Positions 34,257-44,601 are shown, counted from the stretch's first letter. The stretch: DNA of 64,000 nt from Bacillus sp. REN10 (GCF_016820555.1 NZ_JADHDW010000009.1:83948-147947); one strand, 5' to 3'. Notes: generated by a model from the sequence alone, not told the origin. Translations and numbers: made by a program.

Positions 34257-36416
34257 TTAAAACTTCAGCTTAGACAATGCATCTGCTAATGCAGTGTTGA
34301 TTGGTTCGTCTTTGTCTTGTTTTTTCAAGTATTGGTTAACATCTCTCTTTGTTGCCTTGCCGCCAGAATCATTTTTGCGACGTTTTTGGAAGGCGGATAG
34401 TTTTTCACGATGGCCACACTTGCAAACAAAAATTTGACCTTCCCCTTCTCCGCGAAGTTCTAATTTTTTATGGCAATTCGGACAGCGAGCGTTCGTTAAG
34501 CGAGCAACATTTTTGCGGTGGCCGCATTCGCGATCTTGACAGACGAGCATTTTCCCCTTTTTGCCGTTCACTTCAAGTAACAACTTTCCACAATCCGGGC
34601 ATCGCTTGCCAGTGACATTGTCATGCTTGAACGTTTTCTCGCTCTGTTTGATCTCAGTGATAACTTGTTTTGTATAGCCGCGAATTTCTTGCATGAATTG
34701 CTGCGGCTTCAACTTTCCTTTCGCAATCGCTTCAAGCTTTTGTTCCCAATCAGCTGTTAACGCAGGTGACTTTAACTCATCCGGTACTAATTGTAATAAC
34801 TGCTTCCCTTTGGATGTGATGAAAATATCTTTGCCTTTTTTCTCGATTAAAAATGTATTAAATAGTTTTTCAATAATATCCGCTCTTGTCGCAACGGTAC
34901 CAAGGCCGCCTGTTCGGCTCAATGTTTGCTTGATGTCGTTGCTTTCCGCCTCCATATATTTCGCCGGATTTTCCATCGCTGATAGTAAAGTTCCTTCGTT
35001 AAAGTGAGGCGGCGGACTTGTTTCTCCACGTGTAGCTGTCAAGGATACCACTTCGAATGCCTCACCTTGTTTCACAGCTGGTAACGAAGCTTCGTCATCT
35101 TCTTCTTTACCGTACACTTCCTTCCAGCCAAGAGCAGTAATTACTTTTCCCTTTGCTGTGAACGTTTCAGAACCGATTTTTGCTTCTGCTGTTGTTTGTT
35201 CATATTCAAAAGGGGGCAGTAAAACAGCTAAAAAACGCTTCACAATTAAGTCGTAAATTTTCCGTTCTTTGTCGCTTAAATCACTTAAAACAGCGGTTTG
35301 TTCAGTCGGTACAATCGCGTGATGATCGCTGACCTTGGCATCATTAATGAAGGATTTATTTGCTTTGATCCCTCGCTTTAAAATTTTGGCCGCATATCCT
35401 GCATATGGGCGGATTTCAACCGCTTCGACTCTCTCTTTTAATGTGTCCACCATATCACTGGATAAATAGCGAGAATCCGTTCGAGGATAAGTAACGAGCT
35501 TGTACTGCTCATATAATTTTTGCATAATCGACAATGTTTCCTTTGCCGAAAAGCTAAATAACTTATGAGCATCGCGTTGCAGTTCTGTTAAATCATACAA
35601 TTCAGGGGCGAAAGATTTTTTCGCTGTTTTCTTTACTTCTGTCACAACAGCCTTTTGTCCACGCAAATTCTTTAATAATCCATCACGTTTTTCTTCAGAG
35701 AACGTCTTCATGTCGTTCGTTTTGGCATCCTTCCACGTCCATTTGATATCCCCAGCAAGTGCCGTGATGCCGTAGTAGCTTTTTGGTTTAAAATTCTTGA
35801 TTTCTTCTTCACGTTTCGCAATCATCGCAATTGTTGGTGTTTGCACACGGCCACATGAAAGCTGAGCATTAAATTTCGTCGTAAGCGCCCGAGTCGCATT
35901 GATGCCGACAAGCCAATCAGCTTCAGCACGAGCGACAGCGGAACGATATAAGTTCTCATATTCCCGTCCGTCTTTTAATTTTTTAAAGCCTTCGCGAATC
36001 GCTTTATCCGTAACAGAAGAGATCCATAAACGCTTGATCGGCTTTTTCACATGAGCTTTATCAATAATCCAGCGAGCAACCAATTCCCCTTCACGCCCCG
36101 CATCTGTGGCAATCACGATCTCCTTGACATCTTTGCGATTTAGTTGCGTTTTGACCGCTTGAAATTGCTTGCCGGTTTTCTTAATAACCACCGTTTTTAA
36201 ATGATCCGGCATGAGCGGCAGCTCCGCTAAATTCCATGTTTTATATTGTTCGCCATATCCTTCTGGATCGGCGTGTGTCACTAAATGACCAAGCGCCCAA
36301 GTGATGATATATTGACTACCTTCTAAATACCCGTTTCCTTTTTTGCCGCAATTTAAGACGCGAGCAATATCACGGGCGACAGATGGCTTTTCAGCTAATA
36401 CAACAGTTTTACTCAT
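34257..36416 (-). CDS. topB: DNA topoisomerase III
   Basis: A 719-residue type IA topoisomerase that passes single DNA strands, resolving replication and recombination intermediates. The Toprim domain starts at once (VVLAEKPSVARDIARVL), with ATDAGREGELVARWI near residue 103. The catalytic tyrosine lies in KLVTYPRTDSRYL near 311. GGLGTVATRADIIEKL near 500 is conserved. The C-terminus has two four-cysteine zinc motifs (CPDCGK..CQDREC, CPNCHK..CKCG) and a Lys-rich tail. RecQ at 58719-60839 is a known functional partner of this enzyme class. Confidence 0.95.
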   Translation of the reverse strand: MSKTVVLAEKPSVARDIARVLNCGKKGNGYLEGSQYIITWALGHLVTHADPEGYGEQYKTWNLAELPLMPDHLKTVVIKKTGKQFQAVKTQLNRKDVKEIVIATDAGREGELVARWIIDKAHVKKPIKRLWISSVTDKAIREGFKKLKDGREYENLYRSAVARAEADWLVGINATRALTTKFNAQLSCGRVQTPTIAMIAKREEEIKNFKPKSYYGITALAGDIKWTWKDAKTNDMKTFSEEKRDGLLKNLRGQKAVVTEVKKTAKKSFAPELYDLTELQRDAHKLFSFSAKETLSIMQKLYEQYKLVTYPRTDSRYLSSDMVDTLKERVEAVEIRPYAGYAAKILKRGIKANKSFINDAKVSDHHAIVPTEQTAVLSDLSDKERKIYDLIVKRFLAVLLPPFEYEQTTAEAKIGSETFTAKGKVITALGWKEVYGKEEDDEASLPAVKQGEAFEVVSLTATRGETSPPPHFNEGTLLSAMENPAKYMEAESNDIKQTLSRTGGLGTVATRADIIEKLFNTFLIEKKGKDIFITSKGKQLLQLVPDELKSPALTADWEQKLEAIAKGKLKPQQFMQEIRGYTKQVITEIKQSEKTFKHDNVTGKRCPDCGKLLLEVNGKKGKMLVCQDRECGHRKNVARLTNARCPNCHKKLELRGEGEGQIFVCKCGHREKLSAFQKRRKNDSGGKATKRDVNQYLKKQDKDEPINTALADALSKLKF

Positions 36417-36561
36417 AAAAACATCCTTTCCTTTTTCCCTTGCTCCATTATATCATTTCTTCTCTTTTGGTCATAAAAGTTCATAAAAAGTCAAGGTTTC
36501 AATTCATAAAAATTATGGGTAAAATAATGAAAAATGTTTTTTAATGAAGGAGATAGTACGA

Positions 36562-38073
36562 ATGGCAGAACAAAAAAATGTACGCTTTGTCCTAGCAGGA
36601 TTACTTTTAGCGATCTTAATGTCTGCAATGGATAATACCATTGTGGCAACAGCGTTAGGTTCTATCTTAGCCGATTTAGGAGGCGTAGAAAGCTACGTTT
36701 GGATCACATCCGCTTATGCCGTCGCTGTCCTTGCCGGGATGCCGATTTTCGGGAAATTATCTGATATGTATGGACGAAAGCGGTTCTTTTTATTTGGCTT
36801 AATTGTCTTTTTAATTGGCTCAGCTCTTTGCGGCATTGCCCAATCCATTCCGCAATTGGCAATGTATCGGGCTATACAAGGAATTGGCGGAGGAGCTTTG
36901 TTGCCGATTGCCTTTACGATTGTACTAGACATTTTCCCTCCTGAGCAACGTGGAAAAATGACTGGATTAATCGGTGCCGTTTTTGGCGCTTCTAGCGTAA
37001 TTGGTCCACTACTTGGGGCATGGATTACCGATTCCATTAGTTGGCATTGGGTATTCTACGTCAATATTCCTATTGGGATTGTATCGTTATTTTTTATTAT
37101 CAAGTTTTATAAAGAATCGACTAATCATATAAAGCAATCGATTGATTGGCTCGGAGCGATTACGCTTGTCACTTCCGTTGTCAGTCTCATGTTTGCATTG
37201 GAACTTGGCGGCAAAGAATTCGCTTGGGATTCATGGCAAATCATCACGCTGTTTTCAATTTTTGGCGTTTTTCTACTTCTTTTTTTATGGGCAGAAACAA
37301 AAGCGAAGGAACCAATCATCTCCTTTTGGATGTTTAAAAATCGATTATTCGCTTCCGCACAAGTGCTCGCCTTTTTATATGGAGCGACATTTGTTGCTTT
37401 AACTATTTTCATTCCGATTTTCGTTCAAGCAGTGTACGGCGGTTCAGCAACCAATGCTGGAATTATTTTAATGCCAATGTTACTCGGGTCTGTTGCAGGA
37501 TCTGGTGTAGCAGGGGTCACACAAACAAAACTTTCTTACCGCACGATTATGACAATGTCAATCATTTCATATGCAGCAGGAATGATTCTAATGGGAACAA
37601 TCAATCCAGAAACCCCTCGAATCGCTTTGACCTTGTATATGATCTTAGTTGGATTTGGAGTCGGTTTCTCATTCTCGCTTCTCCCATCAGCATCCATTCA
37701 TAAGATTGATTACAAATATCGGGGATCAGCTAATTCCACGAATTCTTTCTTCCGTTCTTTAGGATTAGCTATTGGAATTACAGTCTTTGGTTCGATTCAA
37801 ACAAAGTTGTTCACAAGCGGAATAAAAGAAGGATTCACTTCTATGGGCGGACCGGCTGGCGGCCATGTGCCTTCAAGCGATAATTTGCAAAGTATCTTTC
37901 AGCCTGAACAGCGAGCGATGATTCCGAAAGAGGTGTTGGATGTGATTGTAGAGGCGATGTCTCACTCCATTTCCACCACTTTTCTCTGGGCGCTCATCCC
38001 CATTGGGATTTCAGCTATAGCGGTGTTCGCAATGGGAAATGAACGGTTAAACGTGCCTAAAAAACAAAATTAA
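36562..38073 (+). CDS. 14-TM MFS exporter (EmrB/QacA type)
   Basis: About 503 residues with about 14 hydrophobic segments. Motif A GKLSDMYGRKRFF (about residues 64-76), the TM1 motif D in LLLAILMSAMDNTIVATAL (Asp for proton coupling) and the antiporter motif C in TGLIGAVFGASSVIGPLLG are all present, so it is a DHA2 drug:proton antiporter. AAGGAG lies 9 bases before ATG 36562; an in-frame ATG at 36544 precedes that site. No TetR/MarR regulator gene is adjacent. A strong terminator follows. Confidence 0.9.
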   Translation: MAEQKNVRFVLAGLLLAILMSAMDNTIVATALGSILADLGGVESYVWITSAYAVAVLAGMPIFGKLSDMYGRKRFFLFGLIVFLIGSALCGIAQSIPQLAMYRAIQGIGGGALLPIAFTIVLDIFPPEQRGKMTGLIGAVFGASSVIGPLLGAWITDSISWHWVFYVNIPIGIVSLFFIIKFYKESTNHIKQSIDWLGAITLVTSVVSLMFALELGGKEFAWDSWQIITLFSIFGVFLLLFLWAETKAKEPIISFWMFKNRLFASAQVLAFLYGATFVALTIFIPIFVQAVYGGSATNAGIILMPMLLGSVAGSGVAGVTQTKLSYRTIMTMSIISYAAGMILMGTINPETPRIALTLYMILVGFGVGFSFSLLPSASIHKIDYKYRGSANSTNSFFRSLGLAIGITVFGSIQTKLFTSGIKEGFTSMGGPAGGHVPSSDNLQSIFQPEQRAMIPKEVLDVIVEAMSHSISTTFLWALIPIGISAIAVFAMGNERLNVPKKQN

Positions 38074-38089
38074 TTGACGAACATACAGT

Positions 38090-38130
38090 CTGGTTTTCAA
38101 CACCTGTTGTTGAAGACCAGGCTTTTCTTA
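38090..38130 (+). terminator. Terminator of the 14-TM exporter
   Basis: CTGGTTTTCAACA (38090-38102) pairs with TGTTGAAGACCAG (38108-38120), nearly perfect, followed by GCTTTTCTTATT. Confidence 0.85.
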
Positions 38131-38261
38131 TTCCATGCAAATGTATTCATAATGAGATATTTTTTCCATAGGGGAAAGAATAAAGGCAAATAGGAATAAA
38201 ATAAAGAGTAGTGTTTTATCCACCATTGCCAAGGGAATAAAACATCTAAGGGGTGCGTACA

Positions 38262-38993
38262 ATGCGAATATTTATTGTCAATGTCATGTTCTTTCTTCTG
38301 ATGGTCACTGTCAATGCGCTAGCAAATATCCTTCCTTTAAACGGGCAAACAACAGGAGAAATTTCTAATCGCTTGTCTGTTTTGTTTACTCCCGCCGGAT
38401 ATGTGTTTGCTATTTGGGGTGTGATTTATCTCCTTGTCGGGATTTGGATATTAAGACAGTTGCCAAAAAGCAGAAGAGATTTACCGCTCTATAAACTGAC
38501 TCATCTTCCATTCGTCTTCAGCTGTCTGCTGAACAGTGCATGGATCGTGCTGTGGCATTATGAATTTTTTGCTTGGACTGTTATTGTGATGATTGCCTTA
38601 TTGCTGACGCTAATTTCCTTATACACAAAAATTGAACAAACACCGTATTCACTGATGGATCGCCTCCCCTTCTCTATTTATTTAGGCTGGGTAAGTGTTG
38701 CTACGATCGCGAACATTAGCTACGCTCTTAAGTTTTATCAATGGAATGGCTTGGGGCTTTCAGATATAGCTTGGACAATCATTATGCTGTTTGTGGCGAC
38801 CATTTTGGCAATAGCTTTTCAGGCAAAACATCATGACCTTGCTTATCCGCTTGTTTTCGTTTGGGCCTTTATCGGTATTGCGGTTAAATCTAAGGATACT
38901 TCTCAAGTTGTCGCCTTCACTGCGCTCATTTTAGCGATTTTCCTTTTCATTCGAATAGTCATTCAGCTTCCTCGCAATCATTTCCAAAAATAG
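38262..38993 (+). CDS. TspO/MBR-like membrane protein
   Basis: About 243 residues with seven or so membrane segments, rich in tryptophan. FTPAGYVFAIWGVIYLLVG (about 44-62) matches the PPxWxFxxxW-like TspO pattern of the longer Gram-positive group. NSAWIVLWHYEFF and YLGWVSVATIANISYAL follow. TspO proteins bind porphyrins or other hydrophobic ligands, but the role of this longer form is not established. AAGGGG lies 9 bases before ATG 38262. The next gene starts 38 bases later and looks co-transcribed. Confidence 0.75.
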   Translation: MRIFIVNVMFFLLMVTVNALANILPLNGQTTGEISNRLSVLFTPAGYVFAIWGVIYLLVGIWILRQLPKSRRDLPLYKLTHLPFVFSCLLNSAWIVLWHYEFFAWTVIVMIALLLTLISLYTKIEQTPYSLMDRLPFSIYLGWVSVATIANISYALKFYQWNGLGLSDIAWTIIMLFVATILAIAFQAKHHDLAYPLVFVWAFIGIAVKSKDTSQVVAFTALILAIFLFIRIVIQLPRNHFQK

Positions 38994-39030
38994 TTTTTTC
39001 CATTATAGTGGAGACAGAGGAGGTTATATC

Positions 39031-41226
39031 ATGATTATTAATAAACGCGGAGATATTCCTTATCTTCTTGGCTTAATTTTTCTTCTAGCAGGCGTCATTT
39101 ACTTTTTTGCTTCGAATTGGCCAATGCTTGACCGCCCAGTGAAAATTGGATTAAGTGTAGCTTTAATCTTGGTCAGTTATATTGCTTCTGCCTTGTATAA
39201 ACGAAGTAGCACATTTAAATATTTAAGCAACTGGTGGCTATTAGCTGCAGCCATTGCTTTCGGCATTAGCTTAGCGCTCGTCGGGCAAATGTACAATTCT
39301 CACGCCGATTCGTATGTATTATTTTTCATTTGGCTTATTCCTGTTCTGCTATTAGCCATTTTGACAAAATACGAGCCATTTTATTGGCTTTCCTTACTAT
39401 TGTTTGAGCTAACCATTTGGCAAAAGCTTTATCCGACAGGCATATGGGTCACTTATAACGATTGGGAAGAATTTAGTATTTATACAAGTTTAATCGTTTT
39501 GCACCTCGGATTATTCGTTTGGTTGAAAAAACTCTCCCGAGAAAAACTAGCTTTTATTACTTTAATGATTGCTCAATATTGCGCGGTCTTTTTATTAAAC
39601 AAATACTCGCTATATCATGTATTTTCTGAGTTTCGTTCGACTTCCTTGGCATTTTTATTATTACATGTTGTTTATACCGTCTTAATCGTATTATTTTGGC
39701 GGAAATTTGAGCGAGAGCGAAAGAACCATCCAGTGGAAATGGCTGTTCAGTTGCTATTCTTTGGATTTTATGTCGTTTATAATGTGTTTTTTATCTTCTT
39801 AATTATGTTTGGTGAAGCTTTATTTTATGTCGGTTTTTTATTATTGATTGCCTTATTTGGATTCAGTATTTATTTTCTGCAAAAGTTAAAGAAAAACGCC
39901 CAAGAAACAGATCAAAAATGGGCGCGCTACACGTATCAATTTTTCGTCGGTATTCTATCCTTTTTAGGAACGATCGTTGCGCTTGCTTCCTTCAGTTCCT
40001 TCATCTTTTTAGCGTTCGGTTTTATGGAAGGAATGAAATATGCCTATTTATTTCTCGGGATGGTGTGCATCACAGTTGGACTGGTGCTGAAGAAAAAATC
40101 ATTCATTGTCGTTCGCCTTACCTTGCAAATCACAGGGATCATTTGCTTATTTTCTTTCGCTTTTATGATGAACGAAACATGGACACTCTGGCTTATAACA
40201 ATTGCTTTGGCTATTATGACCGCCAGCCTATTTCAAAAGAAAGAAGCTCTGTTGTATTATTTCGCTTTAAATATTGGGTTAGTCGCTGCCATCCGCATGA
40301 CGATCAATGATTACGCGCTTTCTCGGGAATTACTTCCAGCGAGCTTACTCGTTCTTGGCCTGTTAAATGCAGCGATCTTTTTCATAGCCAAAAAAGAGGA
40401 TTTAGGCTTACTGAGTTATTTGTTATCACTTATTTATTTTCTATATATAACATTTAGTGATAATCTCTCGATAATATTTACTGTCATGTACCATCTTGTG
40501 TTTATTGTATATCTTACTATTCACTTATTTCATCCAAAAAGTGAATCGCGAGTGTATCGTTCGTTCACTTGGATGGCTTTATCCGTTTTTCTTATTTGGA
40601 AATATTACGAATACGTCTGGGATCTGCTCCATAAATCACTCGCTTTATTTATTTTGAGCGCGATTTTCTTCCTGATCTTCTTCGTTTGGGGCCAAAAGCA
40701 TACAGAAAAAGCGCGCAATATTTTAGAATGGAGCCAGAAGCCTGTCCTTGTGATCCTTCTGTTACAGTTAGCATTTATTGGTTTTACTTCATGGCAAAAA
40801 GAACAGCTTCTTCAAAACGGTCAACTGGTTGCCTTAAAATTAGAGCCGCTCGATCCTCGCTCTTTATTACAAGGCGATTACGTGCAGCTGAACTATGAAA
40901 TGCATACGAAGTTTTTGGATCAACCTGATTCTCTTGAAGGCAAAGTTCATATCATTTTAGAAAAATCCGCTGATAACGTTCAGGTAAACGGAAAACAAGT
41001 GCCGATTTATAAACCGAAAACCTTTGTTTCTGCTAATCAACCCGCTGTGGTAAATGAAGAAAAAGTGATCCTTCAAGGCAAAGCGAGATATGGCACTCTC
41101 GATCTCGGAATTGAACACTTCTTCATTCCAGAAAACACCGGACAAAAATGGGAAAATAAAAACTATGCCCTCGTCCGCGTAGCCGATAATGGGGATGCCA
41201 TTTTGGAAACATTAGTGAAGAAATAA
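39031..41226 (+). CDS. DUF2157/GDYXXLXY multi-pass membrane protein
   Basis: A 731-residue protein. The N-terminal two thirds contain about 18 hydrophobic helices in the DUF2157 style (starting FLLAGVIYFFASNWP). The C-terminal part, about residues 575-731, is outside the membrane and carries GDYVQLNYEM at about 614-623, the signature that names the GDYXXLXY family, together with PLDPRSLLQGDY and a beta-rich end. In many bacteria the two parts are separate neighbouring genes; here they are joined. Function is unknown. GAGGAGG precedes the ATG. Confidence 0.82.
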   Translation: MIINKRGDIPYLLGLIFLLAGVIYFFASNWPMLDRPVKIGLSVALILVSYIASALYKRSSTFKYLSNWWLLAAAIAFGISLALVGQMYNSHADSYVLFFIWLIPVLLLAILTKYEPFYWLSLLLFELTIWQKLYPTGIWVTYNDWEEFSIYTSLIVLHLGLFVWLKKLSREKLAFITLMIAQYCAVFLLNKYSLYHVFSEFRSTSLAFLLLHVVYTVLIVLFWRKFERERKNHPVEMAVQLLFFGFYVVYNVFFIFLIMFGEALFYVGFLLLIALFGFSIYFLQKLKKNAQETDQKWARYTYQFFVGILSFLGTIVALASFSSFIFLAFGFMEGMKYAYLFLGMVCITVGLVLKKKSFIVVRLTLQITGIICLFSFAFMMNETWTLWLITIALAIMTASLFQKKEALLYYFALNIGLVAAIRMTINDYALSRELLPASLLVLGLLNAAIFFIAKKEDLGLLSYLLSLIYFLYITFSDNLSIIFTVMYHLVFIVYLTIHLFHPKSESRVYRSFTWMALSVFLIWKYYEYVWDLLHKSLALFILSAIFFLIFFVWGQKHTEKARNILEWSQKPVLVILLLQLAFIGFTSWQKEQLLQNGQLVALKLEPLDPRSLLQGDYVQLNYEMHTKFLDQPDSLEGKVHIILEKSADNVQVNGKQVPIYKPKTFVSANQPAVVNEEKVILQGKARYGTLDLGIEHFFIPENTGQKWENKNYALVRVADNGDAILETLVKK

Positions 41227-41235
41227 GACAACGGT

Positions 41236-41270
41236 AGACCACTAACAAACAGGTTAGTGGTCTAGTTTTA
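41236..41270 (+). terminator. Terminator of the DUF2157 gene
   Basis: AGACCACTAAC (41236-41246) pairs with GTTAGTGGTCT (41253-41263) perfectly, followed by AGTTTTA. Confidence 0.85.
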
Positions 41271-41313
41271 TTCTAGACTTTTGGATGCTTCTTTGACCTT
41301 ACGAGCAATTTCT

Positions 41314-43614
41314 TCAGTATTGCTCTTTCCCATTGATCACTATTTTACTCACTGAACCATGCACATTAAGCGAGACCTCTTTCCAATCAGGCTGATACCC
41401 TCCGTGTAATTCTTCTGTTTCAACATATATCGTTTCATTTTGCTTCCATGCTTTCACATGTAATTGGAAATAGTCGCCTTCTTGATAAGCAAATGTCTCT
41501 CCATCATCATCATACAATGTGTATTCGCATACTTTTTCACTAGGGTAGATGTGAATACTTATGCTATTGGTCGGCTTAACGGTTTCCGCTTGTGGAAGAA
41601 TGGTTCCTGCTTTAATAAACAGCGGCAGTTGATCCCATGGGGCCTCGGCTAAAATATGCTTCCCTCCTTTAATTAACTGATCTGTCCAATAATCTATCCA
41701 CTCTCCTTCTGGCAAATAGACAACTCGATGATAGGTCGCAGGCTTTGTGATCGGAGCAACTAAAACATTCTCTCCAATTAAAAATTGATCAGCTAAATTA
41801 AATGTATGTTCATCTTCAGGATATTCCATCACGAGCGGCCGCATCACAGGTAAACCGGTAACGTTTGCCTCATGAAATAATGTGTAAAAGTGCGGAAGCC
41901 AGCGATAGCGGAGCTGAATATACTTTTTTATGATCGCTTCGGCTTCTTCTCCAAACGACCAAGGCTCTTGACGAACTGTCCCCAAATTGGAATGGTTGCG
42001 AAAATAAGGCATAAAAGCGCCAAGCTGTGTCCAGCGAACGAGTAAATCCGCATTCGTATCGTGAGCGAATCCGCCAACATCCGCTCCAGAAAGCGGCACA
42101 CCAGACAGCCCGAGATTCATACACATCGGCATCGACATTTGCAAGTGCTCCCAAAAGCTGCGATTATCGCCTGTCCAAACAGCGGCGTACCGCTGCACCC
42201 CAGCAAACCCCGCACGTGTTAGTACAAAAGGACGTTTGCCTTTTAATAATTTTTTCAGCCCGCTATATGTCGCTTCCCCCATGAGTAAGCCATACACATT
42301 GTGAAGCTCACGATGCGTCTTCGGATAACCATCGTTTCCATGCAATACGTTTATATCCATCGTTTTCGTTTCGTTAAAGACCGCTGGCTCATTCATATCA
42401 TTCCAAATACCTTCTACTCCAAGATCCGTGTAGAACTTTTGCCACTCTCCCCACCACTCACGCACATCTTGATTCGTGAAGTCGGGAAAAGCACTTTCTC
42501 CCGGCCAAACGTTCCCGAAATAAACATCGCCTTCTGCATATTGGCAAAAGTGTCCCGCTTGTATTCCTTCCAAATACACTGGATATTCTGGATCTTTTTT
42601 CACCCCTGGGTCAACAATCGGAACAACGCGAATGCCCGCTGCTTTTAACTCATTGATTAGTTGAGCTGGATTGGGAAAACGGTCGCGATTAAAAGTGAAT
42701 ACTCGATATCCTTCCATATAATGAATATCTAAATAAATCGCATCCAATGGAATGTCCTTCTCTTGAAAAATGCGGATGAGTTCCCTAACTTCTGCTTCTG
42801 TTTTATAGCTGTAACGCGATTGATGATAACCAAGTGCCCATTTCGGCGGCAAAGGCATCGTTCCTGTCAATCTTGTATATTGCTGAATAACGTCTTTTGG
42901 AGAAGGGCCAGCGATGATGTAATAATCCAGCTCTCCTCCAGCTGCTGAAAATGAATAACGATGATTTTCCTGCTTTAAGTCGAATACCGTTTCAAACGTA
43001 TTATCAAAAAATACGCCATGCGCTTGTCCGCGTCGGAGCGTTATGAAAAAAGGGATCGATTGATACAGTGCATCCACTGCTGGATTATGCGGAGCAAACA
43101 CATCAGAATTCCACATCGTCATTTTTTCGCCGCGCTTATCAAGAAAACTTGTTTTTTCTCCAAAACCGTAAAAATGGGCGTCTTCCTCCATCTCTTTAAA
43201 ACAAATCACTTCCCCTGTACGCCGACTTGCCATGCCTCGATCGCCTTCATTAAGCAAAATATTCCCATTGGTATCTGTCACAAGAAGCCGAAACGGTGAA
43301 AGAGTGATTTGGGCTGCTAATTTTCCTCCTGTTATACACAGCGAATCAGCTAATTCTTCCACTTCAAATAGCACCGACTCGTTTTCCATTACAATCGCAA
43401 CGCTTTGCTTCCTCATCGGAATGCTTGTTGGATTCATCGTAACGCGGATCATCTCTTCGCAATAATACTGAACAACGACGTAACCATTTTGACAACTTAA
43501 ATAGACACCATCCGCCTCTCTCCGCCATTCCTTCACTTCTCCAATATCATGAAAATGCTCTTCATCCAGCTCTTTTTCCCGATCTGGGTGAATTGCGAAG
43601 CTTGTGTCATCCAT
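41314..43614 (-). CDS. Glycoside hydrolase family 31 alpha-glucosidase
   Basis: A 766-residue cytoplasmic enzyme (no signal peptide) that cleaves alpha-linked glucose from maltose-like or related sugars. Order: N-terminal beta-sandwich with FYGFGEKTSFLDKRG (about 148-162), the (beta/alpha)8 barrel with ALGYHQSRYSY and DAIYLDIHYMEGY, the nucleophile Asp in GIWNDMNEP (about 400-408), the acid/base region AVWTGDNRSFWEHL (Asp near 480), GADVGGF, then C-terminal beta domains. AAGGAGGAG precedes the ATG. It stands alone, without a sugar transporter or regulator nearby. Substrate preference cannot be fixed from sequence. Confidence 0.92.
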   Translation of the reverse strand: MDDTSFAIHPDREKELDEEHFHDIGEVKEWRREADGVYLSCQNGYVVVQYYCEEMIRVTMNPTSIPMRKQSVAIVMENESVLFEVEELADSLCITGGKLAAQITLSPFRLLVTDTNGNILLNEGDRGMASRRTGEVICFKEMEEDAHFYGFGEKTSFLDKRGEKMTMWNSDVFAPHNPAVDALYQSIPFFITLRRGQAHGVFFDNTFETVFDLKQENHRYSFSAAGGELDYYIIAGPSPKDVIQQYTRLTGTMPLPPKWALGYHQSRYSYKTEAEVRELIRIFQEKDIPLDAIYLDIHYMEGYRVFTFNRDRFPNPAQLINELKAAGIRVVPIVDPGVKKDPEYPVYLEGIQAGHFCQYAEGDVYFGNVWPGESAFPDFTNQDVREWWGEWQKFYTDLGVEGIWNDMNEPAVFNETKTMDINVLHGNDGYPKTHRELHNVYGLLMGEATYSGLKKLLKGKRPFVLTRAGFAGVQRYAAVWTGDNRSFWEHLQMSMPMCMNLGLSGVPLSGADVGGFAHDTNADLLVRWTQLGAFMPYFRNHSNLGTVRQEPWSFGEEAEAIIKKYIQLRYRWLPHFYTLFHEANVTGLPVMRPLVMEYPEDEHTFNLADQFLIGENVLVAPITKPATYHRVVYLPEGEWIDYWTDQLIKGGKHILAEAPWDQLPLFIKAGTILPQAETVKPTNSISIHIYPSEKVCEYTLYDDDGETFAYQEGDYFQLHVKAWKQNETIYVETEELHGGYQPDWKEVSLNVHGSVSKIVINGKEQY

Positions 43615-43765
43615 TTCTTTCGCTCCTCCTTATTTACCGCTTTCTCGTTCATGCATATATTTCCCTCTTCCCTCTTCCTTCCCCTTCATTGATCACAAAA
43701 TTATTACAAAACTTTTCATCGTCGCTAATCGCTGAAACGAGACAAAAACTGCTATATAACAACTT

Positions 43766-43833
43766 TGTAATATTCCTGTAACATTATTTAAAGGAACTGT
43801 AACCTATGAAACGACAATTTTCTGATATATTAT
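43766..43833 (+). promoter_or_regulatory. WalR-type box and promoter of the first NlpC/P60 gene
   Basis: TGTAAT (43766-43771), five bases, TGTAAC (43777-43782): an exact fit to the WalR direct repeat TGTWAH-N5-TGTWAH. A further TGTAAC starts at 43799, and TATATT or TATTAT -10 boxes are at 43826-43833 without a good -35, as expected for an activator-dependent promoter. Confidence 0.7.
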
Positions 43834-43908
43834 CTACATAATAAAAATTAACTACATAAATAAACAGACAGAATATATAAACGAAAAGATAAGGGAAAGG
43901 AAACTAAG

Positions 43909-44367
43909 GTGAATCAAGTGAGAAAATTTCTAACAGTAGCATTCAGTTCTTTACTATTAAGCGCAAGTTTACTTTTACCGACTCAATCAGCAGACGCAGC
44001 TTATTCAAGAGAAAACGTGATCACAGAAGCAAAAAAACATATCGGCACTCCATACAGATGGGGTGGAACAACACCAGCAGGGTTTGATTGCTCTGGTTTC
44101 ATCCAATACACACACAAGAAAAACGGTGTTTACCTTCCACGTACGGCAGCTCAAATGTACACAAAAGGAGTAAAAGTCGCTAAAACAGAAATGGAAGCTG
44201 GAGATTTAATTTTCTTTAGTACATACAAAAGTGGCGCGTCCCACGTTGGTATTTATTTAGGAGATAACCAGTTTATCCACTCTGCTTCTAAAGGTGTACG
44301 TATTGATAAAGTAAGTAATTCATATTGGTCCAAAAAATATTTAGGTTCAAAACGCCTAACAGATTAA
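43909..44367 (+). CDS. Secreted NlpC/P60 endopeptidase 1
   Basis: A 152-residue exported protein: signal peptide (KK-like start, hydrophobic run, cleavage near SADAAYS at about 30) followed almost directly by one NlpC/P60 domain. The catalytic cysteine is in PAGFDCSGFIQY (about 61), the histidine in GASHVGIYLG (about 115), and the third residue in NQFIHSAS. Family members cut the D-Glu to diamino acid bond of the peptidoglycan stem peptide. No cell-wall binding repeats are present. GTG start after GGAAAGGAAACTAAG. It is a near copy of the next gene, including its promoter. Confidence 0.9.
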   Translation: MNQVRKFLTVAFSSLLLSASLLLPTQSADAAYSRENVITEAKKHIGTPYRWGGTTPAGFDCSGFIQYTHKKNGVYLPRTAAQMYTKGVKVAKTEMEAGDLIFFSTYKSGASHVGIYLGDNQFIHSASKGVRIDKVSNSYWSKKYLGSKRLTD

Positions 44368-44374
44368 TATTTAT

Positions 44375-44407
44375 AAAAAACCCGACTTACAGCAAGTCGG
44401 GTTTTTT
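44375..44407 (+). terminator. Terminator of the first NlpC/P60 gene
   Basis: AAAAAACCCGACTT and AAGTCGGGTTTTTT form a perfect stem with a 5-base loop; the T-run continues into TTGTG. Confidence 0.92.
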
Positions 44408-44443
44408 GTGTAACAAAATCATTTATTCTTCTTTCCTTCCCTA

Positions 44444-44540
44444 TGTAACATATCCCTGCCCATGTAATATTTCTTTAATATTATTTAATTGCCCTGTAAC
44501 CTATGAAATGACAAATTTCTGTTATATTAACTACAGAACA
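44444..44540 (+). promoter_or_regulatory. WalR-type box and promoter of the second NlpC/P60 gene
   Basis: TGTAAT (44463-44468), five bases, TTTAAT (44474-44479): a WalR-like repeat with one changed base in the second half. TGTAAC also occurs at 44444 and in the shared CTGTAACCTATGAAA block near 44495, and TATATT follows about 30 bases later. The layout copies the promoter of the first gene. Confidence 0.6.
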
Positions 44541-44601
44541 CATTAACCACATATATGAATCGACAACTATACATAATAAACGATAAGGGAAAGGAATTTA
44601 G

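Noticed and set aside
39918..40310. 130-codon frame within the DUF2157 gene
   Set aside because: Frame-shifted shadow of a membrane protein; composition is not protein-like.
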